Below are positions 6,020 through 14,244 of a stretch of 20,004 nucleotides of DNA, one piece after another. This DNA comes from RGIG2206 sp045648425 (GTDB lineage: Bacteria; Bacillota; Clostridia; Oscillospirales; Acutalibacteraceae), in the NCBI GenBank assembly GCA_045648425.1, contig JAZRNV010000049.1, positions 1-20,004 on the forward strand, written 5' to 3'. The notes under the pieces were generated by a model. The model worked only from the letters and a program-made list of their open reading frames with translations. It was not told the origin of the DNA and searched no databases. The first letter of the stretch is position 1. The number at the start of each line of letters is the position of its first letter. The position numbers and the translations under genes are program-made.

Positions 6020-6897
6020 CACTTAATCTCCCATTCGTTAAAAGAAGCACAATCTTTATAAATCTCACAATAACTGTCGTGGCGACTTTTGCTGATTTTA
6101 CCGCAGCTAACCGAATCGATAACCGCACATCCCTTCTCACAGGTGTGAGAACAAGAAGTAAATCGGCAACAATCAGTAAAATCTGCAAATTCTCTAAACA
6201 TCAGTGAAACCTTATCTTTAGTAATACGTTCTGACTCAACGGTTGCAAAGCCGGGGGTATCAACTATATAGCCACCACTACCGTTGTTATAAAGCTCACA
6301 ATGTCGCGTAGTATGACGTCCTCTGCCAAGCTTTTTGCTGATCTCACCAGTTTTCAGATCGTACCCCGGAAACATTCTATTAATAAGACTGCTCTTACCG
6401 ACGCCTGAATTACCGGTAAGAACGCTGATTTCAGAACCAAAAGATGCTTTTAAATCATCAATTCCCTCACCGGTTACACAAGATACAACATGAACCTCAA
6501 AGCCGGCAGATGAATATATTTCAACATATTTATCAAAACTGCCCATATCACATTTGTTAAAAACAATTATAGGTTCTATACCCTTAAGCTCACATTGACC
6601 GATAAGCTTATCTATTATTACGGTGTTAGGTGAAGGATCGGTATGAGAAGAAATAATATAAAGTCGATCAACATTTGCCACAGGAGGACGTACCATCATA
6701 TTTTTTCTGTCCACAACTTTATCAAGCACAGCAGAACCTGATTCCAACAGAAGTACGGCGTTATCCCCAACCAAGGGGGTAACGCCGTTTTTTCTCATAA
6801 TACCGCGAGCACGTGATTCATAAACATTTTCACCGTCATCAACATAATAAAATCCGGACAGTGCTTTTACAATAATCCCTTTAATCGTTTCCATCAT
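6019..6897 (-). CDS. rsgA: Small-subunit-dependent ribosome assembly GTPase RsgA
   Basis: RsgA is a circularly permuted GTPase that binds the 30S subunit and helps late maturation near the decoding centre. The 292-aa protein shows an N-terminal OB-fold (KGIIVKALSGFYYVDDG, then PLVGDNAVL). The GTPase motifs follow in permuted order: G4 NKCD at 114-117, G1 GNSGVGKS at 162-169, the switch region GRGRHTTRH at 191-199 and G3 DTPG at 213-216. A C-terminal zinc motif has Cys244, Cys249, His251 and Cys257. The start overlaps the prkC end by 17 bases with two tandem ATGs (6897 and 6894); no strong ribosome binding site is seen, so translation is probably coupled to prkC. In Bacillus this GTPase (CpgA) is a PrkC substrate, which fits the linkage. 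Confidence 0.95.
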   Translation of the reverse strand: MMETIKGIIVKALSGFYYVDDGENVYESRARGIMRKNGVTPLVGDNAVLLLESGSAVLDKVVDRKNMMVRPPVANVDRLYIISSHTDPSPNTVIIDKLIGQCELKGIEPIIVFNKCDMGSFDKYVEIYSSAGFEVHVVSCVTGEGIDDLKASFGSEISVLTGNSGVGKSSLINRMFPGYDLKTGEISKKLGRGRHTTRHCELYNNGSGGYIVDTPGFATVESERITKDKVSLMFREFADFTDCCRFTSCSHTCEKGCAVIDSVSCGKISKSRHDSYCEIYKDCASFNEWEIK

Positions 6898-8986
6898 AAT
6901 TCAATGAATACTGCTTAGTAAGCTTGGGCTGATAATCACGTTCATAATACCACTCTTGATATCGGATTCCATCAACATTAACAATTATCGTTCCTTTTTC
7001 CTGAGTGGTGGAAAAACTAAAGATATACTGCTCTTGATAATCTGCTGCTGTTTTATCGACAATATGAGATTGAGTTACACCGTCTAAGGTAGCAGAAAGT
7101 CGATAAATATTGTTTTGCATTTGAGTGTCACTAGGCACGTCTACGGTAAACGTGACACTGTAGGTTGTATTAACAGGAGCTTTGCCCGTACTCAAAATAA
7201 CATCAACAGCAGAGCCAACCTCAACGCAGGTACCTTTTTCTATATTTTGAGTAACTACGTAACCTTCAGGCATCAAGCTGTCTACAGAAGAAACCTTACC
7301 TAACTTAAGACCCTTGCTCTTAAGTATCTTTTCTGCATCTTGACGGGATACACCGGTAATCTCAGGCATTTCAACCATTACCGGTTGCTTACCCTTGCTG
7401 ACAATAATGGTAACTTTTGTGGTTTCATCAACAGGTGAACCACGCTTAGGTTCTGTGCGAATAACTGTTCCTTTTTCAATATTATTGCTGTATTCATATT
7501 TAAGAACAAATTCCAACTCAAACTCTTCAATAATACCTGTAGCGTTATTTTCGCTCATTTCATAAATATCAGGAAGCGTCTTTGTTTTTTTGCCTAAACT
7601 AACAACAACATTAACCTCGCGATTTTTACGCAGGAACTTACCATCTTCTTCAGACTGGTGCATAATAACGCCCAGCGGATACTCATCACTATGCTTATAA
7701 TCAGCGATTATAATATTAATTGACTTGTATTTTTGAGTAGCTTCTTCATAGCCGGTGCCAACGAGCATAGGACAACGAACAGAACCACTGCTATCGCCCG
7801 TATTGTTGAAGTTTCTGGCAACAACAATAATAATAATGGTAAGCGCAATTACAAGAACTGTAGCAATGCCTGCAAGTATAGGAACTATCGAGCTCTTCTT
7901 TGCAGGTTCATCATCATAGTCGTCATCGTCAGCGCTGTTAGTCAGCACTTCATACTCCGCCTTTTGTTCGGTTACACCATAGGCGTCATCGCCATATAGC
8001 ATGCTGATTTTTTTAGCTGCATCAGGTGCTGCTTCAACAGGTTTTGATACCGGTATGCTTGCAGGTGTGGATACCGCAGGGGCGGCACCAAAGCTGACAT
8101 ACCTTGTGGGACTGTCATCAACATATTTAACCTCATCATAATTAAAGGTTACGGTGGGATCACGGCGAACCTGCTCTAAATCGTGCATAATTTCAGCGTC
8201 CGAATGATAACGGTAAGTCGGCTTTTTACGCATAGATCTCAAAACAATTTGCTCAAGGCCAACAGGAATATTTGGATTGAGTCTTCGAGGAGACTCGGGC
8301 TCGTTATTCATATGCATAAGAGCAATGCTGACTGCATTTCCGCCATCAAAAGGCAATTTTCCCGTAAGCATTTCATACATCATTACACCTACCGAATAAA
8401 GGTCAGCTTTTTCATCGATATTATCACCGCGAGCTTGCTCAGGGCTAATGTAATGAACGCTTCCGATTGCCTTATCGGTGAGAGTTTGCTGATTGCTTCT
8501 GGCAAAACGAGCAATGCCAAAGTCGGTTACTTTAATAGTACCGTCACTAAGAAGCATAATATTTTGCGGTTTTACATCACGATGAACAATGCCCTTATCG
8601 TGAGCGTGCTGAAGTGCTCGTAAAATCTGAACGGTAAAATACAATGCATCCTTCCAGCTGATGGCACCTTGACGCTGCATAAACTCTTTAAGAGTTATAC
8701 CGTCGATATACTCCATTACTATATACTGAAAATTATCGCCAAAGCTTACATCAATAACCTTAACTATATTGGGGTGAGAAAGAACAGCGATTGCCTTAGA
8801 CTCGTTTCTAAAACGATTTAAAAACTCGCTATTTCTGACAAACTCTTCCTTGAGAATTTTTATTGCTACAATACGGTCATCTATACAGTCATAGGCCTTG
8901 TAAACAACTGCCATACCGCCAACGCCTATGATTTCACGAATCTCGTATCGTGCATCCAGTCTTTTTCCTACAAACTTATCCATCAT
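6881..8986 (-). CDS. prkC: PASTA-domain Ser/Thr protein kinase PrkC (Stk/PknB type)
   Basis: This is a membrane-anchored eukaryotic-type kinase that senses peptidoglycan fragments or lipid II outside and phosphorylates cytoplasmic targets. Of 701 aa, residues 14-275 form the kinase: glycine loop GVGGMAVVYK (21-30), catalytic Lys43 in VAIKIL, HRDVKPQN (135-142), DFG (155-157), activation loop with several Thr, and SPE (181-183). An acidic linker and basic PAKK precede one membrane helix at 367-389. Three PASTA repeats follow at about 404-465, 470-531 and 538-601, then an extracellular tail of about 100 aa that resembles the Ig-like C-terminal domain of PrkC proteins. AAGGGAG lies 5 bases before the ATG at 8986 and 8 before a second ATG at 8983; either may start the protein. 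It lies 15 bases after the phosphatase gene prpC. Confidence 0.97.
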   Translation of the reverse strand: MMDKFVGKRLDARYEIREIIGVGGMAVVYKAYDCIDDRIVAIKILKEEFVRNSEFLNRFRNESKAIAVLSHPNIVKVIDVSFGDNFQYIVMEYIDGITLKEFMQRQGAISWKDALYFTVQILRALQHAHDKGIVHRDVKPQNIMLLSDGTIKVTDFGIARFARSNQQTLTDKAIGSVHYISPEQARGDNIDEKADLYSVGVMMYEMLTGKLPFDGGNAVSIALMHMNNEPESPRRLNPNIPVGLEQIVLRSMRKKPTYRYHSDAEIMHDLEQVRRDPTVTFNYDEVKYVDDSPTRYVSFGAAPAVSTPASIPVSKPVEAAPDAAKKISMLYGDDAYGVTEQKAEYEVLTNSADDDDYDDEPAKKSSIVPILAGIATVLVIALTIIIIVVARNFNNTGDSSGSVRCPMLVGTGYEEATQKYKSINIIIADYKHSDEYPLGVIMHQSEEDGKFLRKNREVNVVVSLGKKTKTLPDIYEMSENNATGIIEEFELEFVLKYEYSNNIEKGTVIRTEPKRGSPVDETTKVTIIVSKGKQPVMVEMPEITGVSRQDAEKILKSKGLKLGKVSSVDSLMPEGYVVTQNIEKGTCVEVGSAVDVILSTGKAPVNTTYSVTFTVDVPSDTQMQNNIYRLSATLDGVTQSHIVDKTAADYQEQYIFSFSTTQEKGTIIVNVDGIRYQEWYYERDYQPKLTKQYSLNYDGND

Positions 8987-9001
8987 TTATACTCCCTTCA
9001 A

Positions 9002-9730
9002 TCAGAGCGAAAGTATTACAACGGTGATATTATCGCTACCACCGTTTTTATTAGCAAGCTTAACTAAATAATCGGGATATTCATAAAAGGTGTGCTCTTT
9101 AAATACATTGAGCATATCTTGTTCGTCTATGCAACCCGTCAAGCCATCGGTGCAAAGCAAAATTGCGTCACCATCGTTAAGCTCTATTTCAGTATGTTCA
9201 ACAGCAAGGCGCTCGTTGACACCTAAAGCACGAGTTATAACGTTTTTGTGGGGGTATGTCTTAGCTTGTTCAGCAGTTATTTTACCCTCTTCAATCAGGC
9301 GCTGAACATAAGAATGGTCACGCGTAATTTGTTTTACCTCTTCATTGTTAAAGCGATATGCGCGAGAATCACCGGCATGAGCAATATAAGCAACACCGCC
9401 AACAAGCACACAGGTAACAACAGTAGTGCCCATACCGACAAGCATAGTATCTTCCTGCGACATATCATAAACGCTGATATTTGCAGCATTTATAGCGGTA
9501 TCAAGCATAGCAAGAATGGAATTTGAGCTCATACCCTCACGGTAACCTGATGATATGCGCTCACTTATAACCTTAACAGCCGTTGCACTGGCAATATTAC
9601 CGCCGTTAGCGCCACCCATGCCGTCACAAACGACAGCCCAAGCAACACCACCGGGCAACTCGCCGGCCGAGTAAGCATCCTGATTGCTTCTGCGCACCAT
9701 ACCAACATCGGTTTTTGACACAATTCTCAC
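9002..9730 (-). CDS. prpC: PP2C-family Ser/Thr protein phosphatase PrpC (Stp)
   Basis: PrpC is the partner phosphatase that reverses PrkC phosphorylation in the cytoplasm. The 242-aa protein has the PPM/PP2C metal and catalytic motifs: RSNQDAY (14-20), VVCDGMGG (33-40, metal Asp36), GMGTTVV (99-105), HAGDSRAY (118-125), CTDGL (193-197) and GSDNIT (231-236, metal Asp233). I chose the GTG at 9730 because AAGGAG lies about 8 bases upstream and MRIVSKTDVGMVR.SNQD matches the family start. A GTG nine bases earlier falls inside the ribosome binding site. Residues for binding two Mn/Mg ions are present, so it should be active. It is the first gene after a 77-bp gap holding a candidate promoter and a palindrome. 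Confidence 0.96.
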   Translation of the reverse strand: MRIVSKTDVGMVRRSNQDAYSAGELPGGVAWAVVCDGMGGANGGNIASATAVKVISERISSGYREGMSSNSILAMLDTAINAANISVYDMSQEDTMLVGMGTTVVTCVLVGGVAYIAHAGDSRAYRFNNEEVKQITRDHSYVQRLIEEGKITAEQAKTYPHKNVITRALGVNERLAVEHTEIELNDGDAILLCTDGLTGCIDEQDMLNVFKEHTFYEYPDYLVKLANKNGGSDNITVVILSL

Positions 9731-9763
9731 ACATCTCACTCCTTCAAAACCGTTTGTAAGGAT

Positions 9764-9792
9764 ATATTAGCATATATATCTTTTAATTGAAA
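9764..9792 (-). promoter_or_regulatory. Candidate promoter for the prpC-prkC-rsgA-thiN-spoVM segment
   Basis: On the minus strand TTTCAA (9787-9792) and TAATAT (9764-9769) are 17 bp apart, with TGC giving an extended -10. Both hexamers are imperfect. The position, between rlmN and prpC in the largest gap of the array, supports it; read-through from upstream is equally possible. Confidence 0.4.
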
Positions 9793-9809
9793 GTGACAAA
9801 TTTGTCACT
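9792..9809. repeat. 18-bp perfect palindrome between rlmN and prpC
   Basis: AGTGACAAATTTGTCACT is a perfect 9+9 inverted repeat without spacer. It overlaps two bases of the rlmN stop and touches the candidate prpC -35. As RNA on the minus strand it could form a 6-bp stem with an AAATTT loop followed by TTTCAATT, a poor terminator. As DNA it has the form of an operator for a dimeric regulator. No function is assigned. Confidence 0.6.
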
Positions 9810-10836
9810 ATTTAATATAGCTTTGTCTTAATTGACCACAAGATGCAGAAATGTCTGCACCTAAGGTTCTTCTTATGGTTGTATTAATACCTTTACTTTC
9901 AAGCAACGCCTTAAATCTATTTAGGCGAGCGGCATCACTTCTTACATAATCGTTCTCTTTGATTTCGTTTGCAGGAATTAAATTGACATGACATATCATA
10001 CCTTTTAGCTTTTGAGCAAGCTCAAATGCACACTCGTCAGAATCGTTAACATCTTTAATCATAGCATATTCAAAAGAGATACGTCTGCCTGTTACCTCAA
10101 TATATTCTCTGCATACAGCCAGCAGTTCATCAACGCCCCAGCGTTTATTAATAGGCATTGTTTTTGACCGAATTTCATCATTGGGCGCATGCAAAGAAAT
10201 TGACAAAGTTAACTGTAATTTTTCTTTCATTAATTTTTTTATACCGTCTACCCTTCCGCAGGTAGAAAGAGAAATATGTCTCATACCGATATTTAATCCA
10301 TCGGGGTGAGATACAAGTTTTAAAAAACACAAAACATTGTCATAATTATCAAAGGGCTCGCCCATCCCCATCAAAACTACATTTGAAATGCGAACACCGC
10401 AAACCTTTTGTGCAACCTGAATCTGAGCCAGTATCTCGGATGGAGTCAAGCTGCGGTCAAGACCGTTTTGAGTAGAAGCACAAAAGGTACAACCCATTCG
10501 GCAACCAATTTGTGTAGAAACGCAAATACTGTAGCCATGGTTATACTTCATCAAGACGCTTTCAACAAACAAGCCATCATTCATTCTGTACAAAAACTTA
10601 ACTGTTTCATCAATATTCGATTCAAATTTTGCTTCTACAGATGCGTTTGCGAGATAGCCGACTTGGTCAAGTTTGTCTCTTAGAGATTGAGGAATGTTGG
10701 TCATTTCATCAAAGGTTGCCGCTCCGTTTTGAAGCCATGAAAACAACTGCTTTGCTCTAAATTTAGGTTGTCCCATCTCTGCAATCAATGTTTCAAGTTG
10801 CTCAGGCATCATACTTCTCAAATCTATTTTTGACAA
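9808..10836 (-). CDS. rlmN: 23S rRNA (adenine-2503-C2) methyltransferase, radical SAM enzyme RlmN
   Basis: RlmN methylates A2503 of 23S rRNA, and in some bacteria A37 of certain tRNAs, using a [4Fe-4S] cluster and two SAM molecules. The 342-aa protein has the radical SAM triad CRMGCTFC (Cys112, Cys116, Cys119), the GMGEP motif (157-161) for SAM binding, SLHAPND with the downstream PINK segment, and the C-terminal mechanistic cysteine in SASCGQLR (Cys333). The start is a TTG at 10836: AAGGAGG lies 9 bases upstream, embedded in the last codons of rsmB, and the TTG is 4 bases after the rsmB stop. In-frame extensions reaching to 11031 run deep into rsmB and add about 65 residues that do not look like the family. 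Translation is probably coupled to rsmB. Confidence 0.95.
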   Translation of the reverse strand: MSKIDLRSMMPEQLETLIAEMGQPKFRAKQLFSWLQNGAATFDEMTNIPQSLRDKLDQVGYLANASVEAKFESNIDETVKFLYRMNDGLFVESVLMKYNHGYSICVSTQIGCRMGCTFCASTQNGLDRSLTPSEILAQIQVAQKVCGVRISNVVLMGMGEPFDNYDNVLCFLKLVSHPDGLNIGMRHISLSTCGRVDGIKKLMKEKLQLTLSISLHAPNDEIRSKTMPINKRWGVDELLAVCREYIEVTGRRISFEYAMIKDVNDSDECAFELAQKLKGMICHVNLIPANEIKENDYVRSDAARLNRFKALLESKGINTTIRRTLGADISASCGQLRQSYIK

Positions 10837-10840
10837 AAAT

Positions 10841-12130
10841 TCAGACCTCCTTACGCTTTGCTCTTGCAAAAAAGAATCCATCACTATCTCCATCAGGTAA
10901 AATAGTTTTACAATATTCCCCATCCTCAAAAGGAAGGACCTCAAAATCACTATTTTCTGACATAAATTTGTCAAAAACTCCCTCGTTTTCTTCTTTAAAC
11001 AAGGTGCAAGTGGAATATACCAATATGCCACCGGGCTTTAAATGTTTTGAAGATGCAGTTAAAATTGCATATTGTAAATCGGGCAAATCGGAAAAATCAT
11101 TACCGTTCTTATATCTTATGTCGGGTTTTCTGTGAATAACACCTATTCCGGAGCAAGGCACATCACACAAAACACGATCAAACAATCCCAGCGAATCATC
11201 AAACACTGCAGCATCTCTGACAACAGCATTTACACAGGTGTATCCTAATCGTCTCTTGCTCTGTTCTATTAAATTAACTCTATGATTATGAATATCTCCG
11301 GATATAATTTCACCATTATTATTCATTATCTGTGCAATGGTGAAGCTTTTTCCGCCCGGTGCTGCACAAGCATCCAGCACTCTCATTCCCTCATGTGCAG
11401 ACAGTGCCTCACAAGCACGTTGACAAGACAAGTCTTGTATATGAAACCACCCTTTTTTAAAGGCACTTGATCTTTCAATCGCACCTTTAACCGCAAGCGT
11501 TGAAGAAAAGCCATCAACTTTATCAACAGACAAGCCATCTTCAATCAAGCTGCGTGTTAGCTCTTCTGCGGAGCATTTTGAGGTGTTAACACGTATGTAG
11601 ATTGGCAGTGCAGCATCCTTTGGAGCAATTATTGAGTATGTCTTTTCACCACCGTAATCGTCAATAAGTCTATTAACGATATTAATATCACAAGAGCATA
11701 AAATTGACAGATTCTCGGCGTCGGATGGTTGAGGCAAGTCGATTGTTTCTCTTTGAACAGCTCGTAAAACTGCATTAACAAAGCCGGATGCATAACGCTC
11801 TTTAGATTTTTTAACTATTGCTACTGCCTCGTTTATTGCTGCAAAAGGAGGAATTCTATCCATAAATTTCAGTTGAAGCACCGAAACTCTAAGCGTTTCA
11901 AGCACAAATAAGCTGAGTTTGTTAATCGTCTTTGATGAACATTTTGATATTATATAATCCAACAAGTATTTTCTGTCAAGAACACCGTAAACAAGCGCAC
12001 TAAACAAAGCAGAATCAGCGCCCTGCATATCAGAGCGCTTCAAAGTATTATCAATAGCAATATTGGAGTAACAGCCATCTCTATCGATGGTCAAAAGACA
12101 GTTTATCGCTGCCTTGCGTGCATTAGCCAT
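10841..12130 (-). CDS. rsmB: 16S rRNA (cytosine-967-C5) methyltransferase RsmB
   Basis: RsmB (also called Sun or Fmu) makes m5C967 in 16S rRNA. The 429-aa protein has an N-terminal NusB-like RNA-binding domain (about residues 3-130, with ALVYGVLDRKYLLDYII) and a C-terminal Rossmann methyltransferase domain. The SAM motif DACAAPGG lies at 253-260. The two catalytic cysteines are in DVPCSG (Cys326) and STCT (Cys375), and the family signature HRKPDIRYK follows the first. The ATG at 12130 shares one base with the stop of the upstream peptidase gene (TAATG) and has AAGGAG 6 bases upstream. Its last codons carry the rlmN ribosome binding site. Confidence 0.96.
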   Translation of the reverse strand: MANARKAAINCLLTIDRDGCYSNIAIDNTLKRSDMQGADSALFSALVYGVLDRKYLLDYIISKCSSKTINKLSLFVLETLRVSVLQLKFMDRIPPFAAINEAVAIVKKSKERYASGFVNAVLRAVQRETIDLPQPSDAENLSILCSCDINIVNRLIDDYGGEKTYSIIAPKDAALPIYIRVNTSKCSAEELTRSLIEDGLSVDKVDGFSSTLAVKGAIERSSAFKKGWFHIQDLSCQRACEALSAHEGMRVLDACAAPGGKSFTIAQIMNNNGEIISGDIHNHRVNLIEQSKRRLGYTCVNAVVRDAAVFDDSLGLFDRVLCDVPCSGIGVIHRKPDIRYKNGNDFSDLPDLQYAILTASSKHLKPGGILVYSTCTLFKEENEGVFDKFMSENSDFEVLPFEDGEYCKTILPDGDSDGFFFARAKRKEV

Positions 12131-12843
12131 TATCTGCTCCTTCGATTTGTTCTGGACAAATAATAAAGTAATATCAATAGGTTTTGTAAAAACGAAGCTA
12201 CATAAGTCATAGCTGCAGCTCTCAAAACCTTTTGTGCGCCTTTAAGCTCTTCATCAAACAACATATTGCCTTCAGAAAGTGATTTTACAGCGCGCCTGCT
12301 TGCATTAAATTCTACAGGTAGAGTTACAAGAGAAAACAACACAACCAACGCAAAAAGCGCAATTCCCAAATATATAAGTTCAAACGAAGCAAGAATTGAT
12401 CCAAAAATAATAAGTGGTATACTTATTCTGCTGCCAAAGTTCACAACAGGAACAAGCTTAGCTCTAATTTTAACGGGTGCGTACCCATTTGAATACTGAA
12501 GGGCATGGCCTGCCTCATGAGCAGCTACGCCAACAGCAGCAACTGATGTTGAATCATATACCGATGACGATAAGCGTATAACGTTACTACGCGGGTCATA
12601 GTGATCGGTCAAACTACCGTTTACTCTCTCTATTGCAACATCAAAAACACCCGCTTGATGTAAAACCATTTCAGCCGCTTCTTTACCTGTAAGCATACGG
12701 CTATTAGTCACTTTAGAATATTTTGCAAAGGTGTTCTTTACTGAAAGTGATGCAATTAAAGACAATATAATACCCGGCAATAAAAAAAGATAGTATTGAC
12801 CGTAATAATATAAATATGATGAAAAATAATCCAAATAAATCAC
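12130..12843 (-). CDS. Membrane zinc metallopeptidase, YugP family
   Basis: The 237-aa protein matches the YugP/Zn_peptidase_2 family of integral membrane metalloproteases. It has an N-terminal membrane segment (about residues 18-35), KYSKV, SLTDHYDPRSNVIRLS (77-92), the zinc motif HEAGH (109-113), two hydrophobic helices around 140-175, VEFNASRRA (178-185, supplying the likely third zinc ligand Glu178) and a C-terminal hydrophobic segment. The substrate is unknown for the family. It starts with GTG at 12843, overlapping the fmt stop as GTGA, with no strong ribosome binding site, so it is probably coupled to fmt. It lies between fmt and rsmB, an arrangement I recall from clostridial genomes. 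Confidence 0.92.
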   Translation of the reverse strand: MIYLDYFSSYLYYYGQYYLFLLPGIILSLIASLSVKNTFAKYSKVTNSRMLTGKEAAEMVLHQAGVFDVAIERVNGSLTDHYDPRSNVIRLSSSVYDSTSVAAVGVAAHEAGHALQYSNGYAPVKIRAKLVPVVNFGSRISIPLIIFGSILASFELIYLGIALFALVVLFSLVTLPVEFNASRRAVKSLSEGNMLFDEELKGAQKVLRAAAMTYVASFLQNLLILLYYLSRTNRRSR

Positions 12844-13766
12844 CCAAGGAATTTGTTATCGAATATAGCGTTTCCGCAAAGAAGCTGTTTTGCCGTCATT
12901 CGGCGACTTCCCTCTTGCTGAACTTCAATCAACTCTAACGAAGTATTGTTTCCACAGCCAACAAACAATCGACCGTCTACTGTTTTTACCTGAGCAGGAA
13001 GCAGATTTGTTTTATCTGCTACCAATGTAGAGTATATCTTAAAACGCTTTCCTTCGAGAGTAGTATATGCAACAGGCCAAGGATTAAAACCGCGAACAAG
13101 GTTATGAATTACAGTTGCCTCTTTATTGAAATCAATCACAGCCATATCTTTGGTAATGATCGATGCATAAGTAGCAAATTCTTCATTCTGCTTTATTGGT
13201 GAAATCGTATTATCAGCAAGCTTTTTCAATGTTGACACCAAAAGCTCGGAGCCCATTACAGAAAGTCGGTCAAACAGCTCACCTGCAGTTTCGTTACTAC
13301 CTATTGCAGTTGACGAAGTTTCTAATATATCACCTGTATCAAGGCCTTCATTAAGGAGCATAGTTGTTATACCGGTAACAGCATCACCGTTGACAACAGA
13401 CCACTGAATGGGAGCTGCCCCTCTGTACTTGGGCAACAATGAGCCGTGAACGTTTATAAAACCCAAAGGTGCTACGTTCAACATTTCTTTCGGAATTATT
13501 TTACCGTATGCAACTACGGCAACAGCATCCGGTTTAAAAGACTTCATCAATTCAAGCTGCTCTTCGTTCTTTAATGAAGTTGGCTGATATACAGGAATGT
13601 TATATTTAAGTGCACACTCTTTAACGGGCGTAGGCGTAATTATCTGTTTTCTTCCTACCGGCTTATCGGGTTGTGTAAAAACAGCAACAACCTCATGACC
13701 GTCTTTTATGACGGCCTCAAGTGAAGGCACAGCAAAATCGGGCGTGCCCATAAAGACAATTCTCAT
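12840..13766 (-). CDS. fmt: Methionyl-tRNA formyltransferase Fmt
   Basis: Fmt formylates initiator Met-tRNA using 10-formyl-tetrahydrofolate, allowing bacterial translation initiation. The 308-aa length is typical. The N-terminal Rossmann domain begins MRIVFMGTPDFAVPSL and contains the folate-binding signature NVHGSLLPKYRGAAPIQW (105-122) with catalytic Asn105 and His107, and LDTGDI with Asp143. A C-terminal OB-type tRNA-binding domain covers about 205-308, with NPWPVAYT conserved. The ATG overlaps the def stop by 4 bases (ATGA). The def-fmt pair is the usual arrangement, joining formylation and deformylation. Confidence 0.97.
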   Translation of the reverse strand: MRIVFMGTPDFAVPSLEAVIKDGHEVVAVFTQPDKPVGRKQIITPTPVKECALKYNIPVYQPTSLKNEEQLELMKSFKPDAVAVVAYGKIIPKEMLNVAPLGFINVHGSLLPKYRGAAPIQWSVVNGDAVTGITTMLLNEGLDTGDILETSSTAIGSNETAGELFDRLSVMGSELLVSTLKKLADNTISPIKQNEEFATYASIITKDMAVIDFNKEATVIHNLVRGFNPWPVAYTTLEGKRFKIYSTLVADKTNLLPAQVKTVDGRLFVGCGNNTSLELIEVQQEGSRRMTAKQLLCGNAIFDNKFLG

Positions 13767-14221
13767 TGCTCGAACTCTGCCTTTCCGATAGCGTTATCTT
13801 TAAAAACTACACCGTCAAGATGTTCAAGCTCATGACAAAAAGCACGCGCTTTTAATCCCTCACCCTTGACCAAAAATGTTTTACCGAATCTATCCTGTGC
13901 TTCAACAACAACGGAATTAGGCCGACGGGTAAAATAATACTCTCCCGGGAAGGAAAGGCAACCCTCAACCTCTTCCTGCTGGCCGCTTTGGCCAACAATT
14001 TTAGGATTTATAAGCTCAAGCAGACCATCACCGCAGTCAACGAGCACTACTCTGCGCAATATTCCTACCTGCACAGCTGCCAAACCAACACCATCAGCCG
14101 CATACATAGTATCTGCCATATCGTCAAGCAAGGTGTGTAAGCGCTCATCAAACTTGTCAACCTCACGACTTTTTTTAAACAGTCGATCATCATCAGCTTT
14201 AATTATATTTCTTATAGCCAT
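13763..14221 (-). CDS. def: Peptide deformylase Def
   Basis: Def removes the N-formyl group from new proteins and is a metalloenzyme, usually Fe2+. The 152-aa protein has the three family motifs: GVGLAAVQ (44-51), EGCLS (86-90, metal ligand Cys88) and HELEH (130-134, metal ligands His130 and His134 with catalytic Glu131). The fourth residue of the last motif is Glu where Asp is more usual; this is outside the catalytic set. The ATG at 14221 has AGGTAGG 7 bases upstream. It lies 23 bases after priA and overlaps fmt. Confidence 0.97.
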   Translation of the reverse strand: MAIRNIIKADDDRLFKKSREVDKFDERLHTLLDDMADTMYAADGVGLAAVQVGILRRVVLVDCGDGLLELINPKIVGQSGQQEEVEGCLSFPGEYYFTRRPNSVVVEAQDRFGKTFLVKGEGLKARAFCHELEHLDGVVFKDNAIGKAEFEQ

Positions 14222-14244
14222 AAATTTTCCTACCTTTCACGGCA

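Noticed and set aside
8183..8623. A 146-codon plus-strand open frame inside prkC
   Set aside because: It is antisense to the conserved kinase domain, with no ribosome binding site or recognisable domain.
13763..14221. HELEH instead of HExDH in peptide deformylase as a possible defect
   Set aside because: Both metal-binding His and the catalytic Glu are intact and the changed residue is a conservative Asp-to-Glu, so activity is expected.
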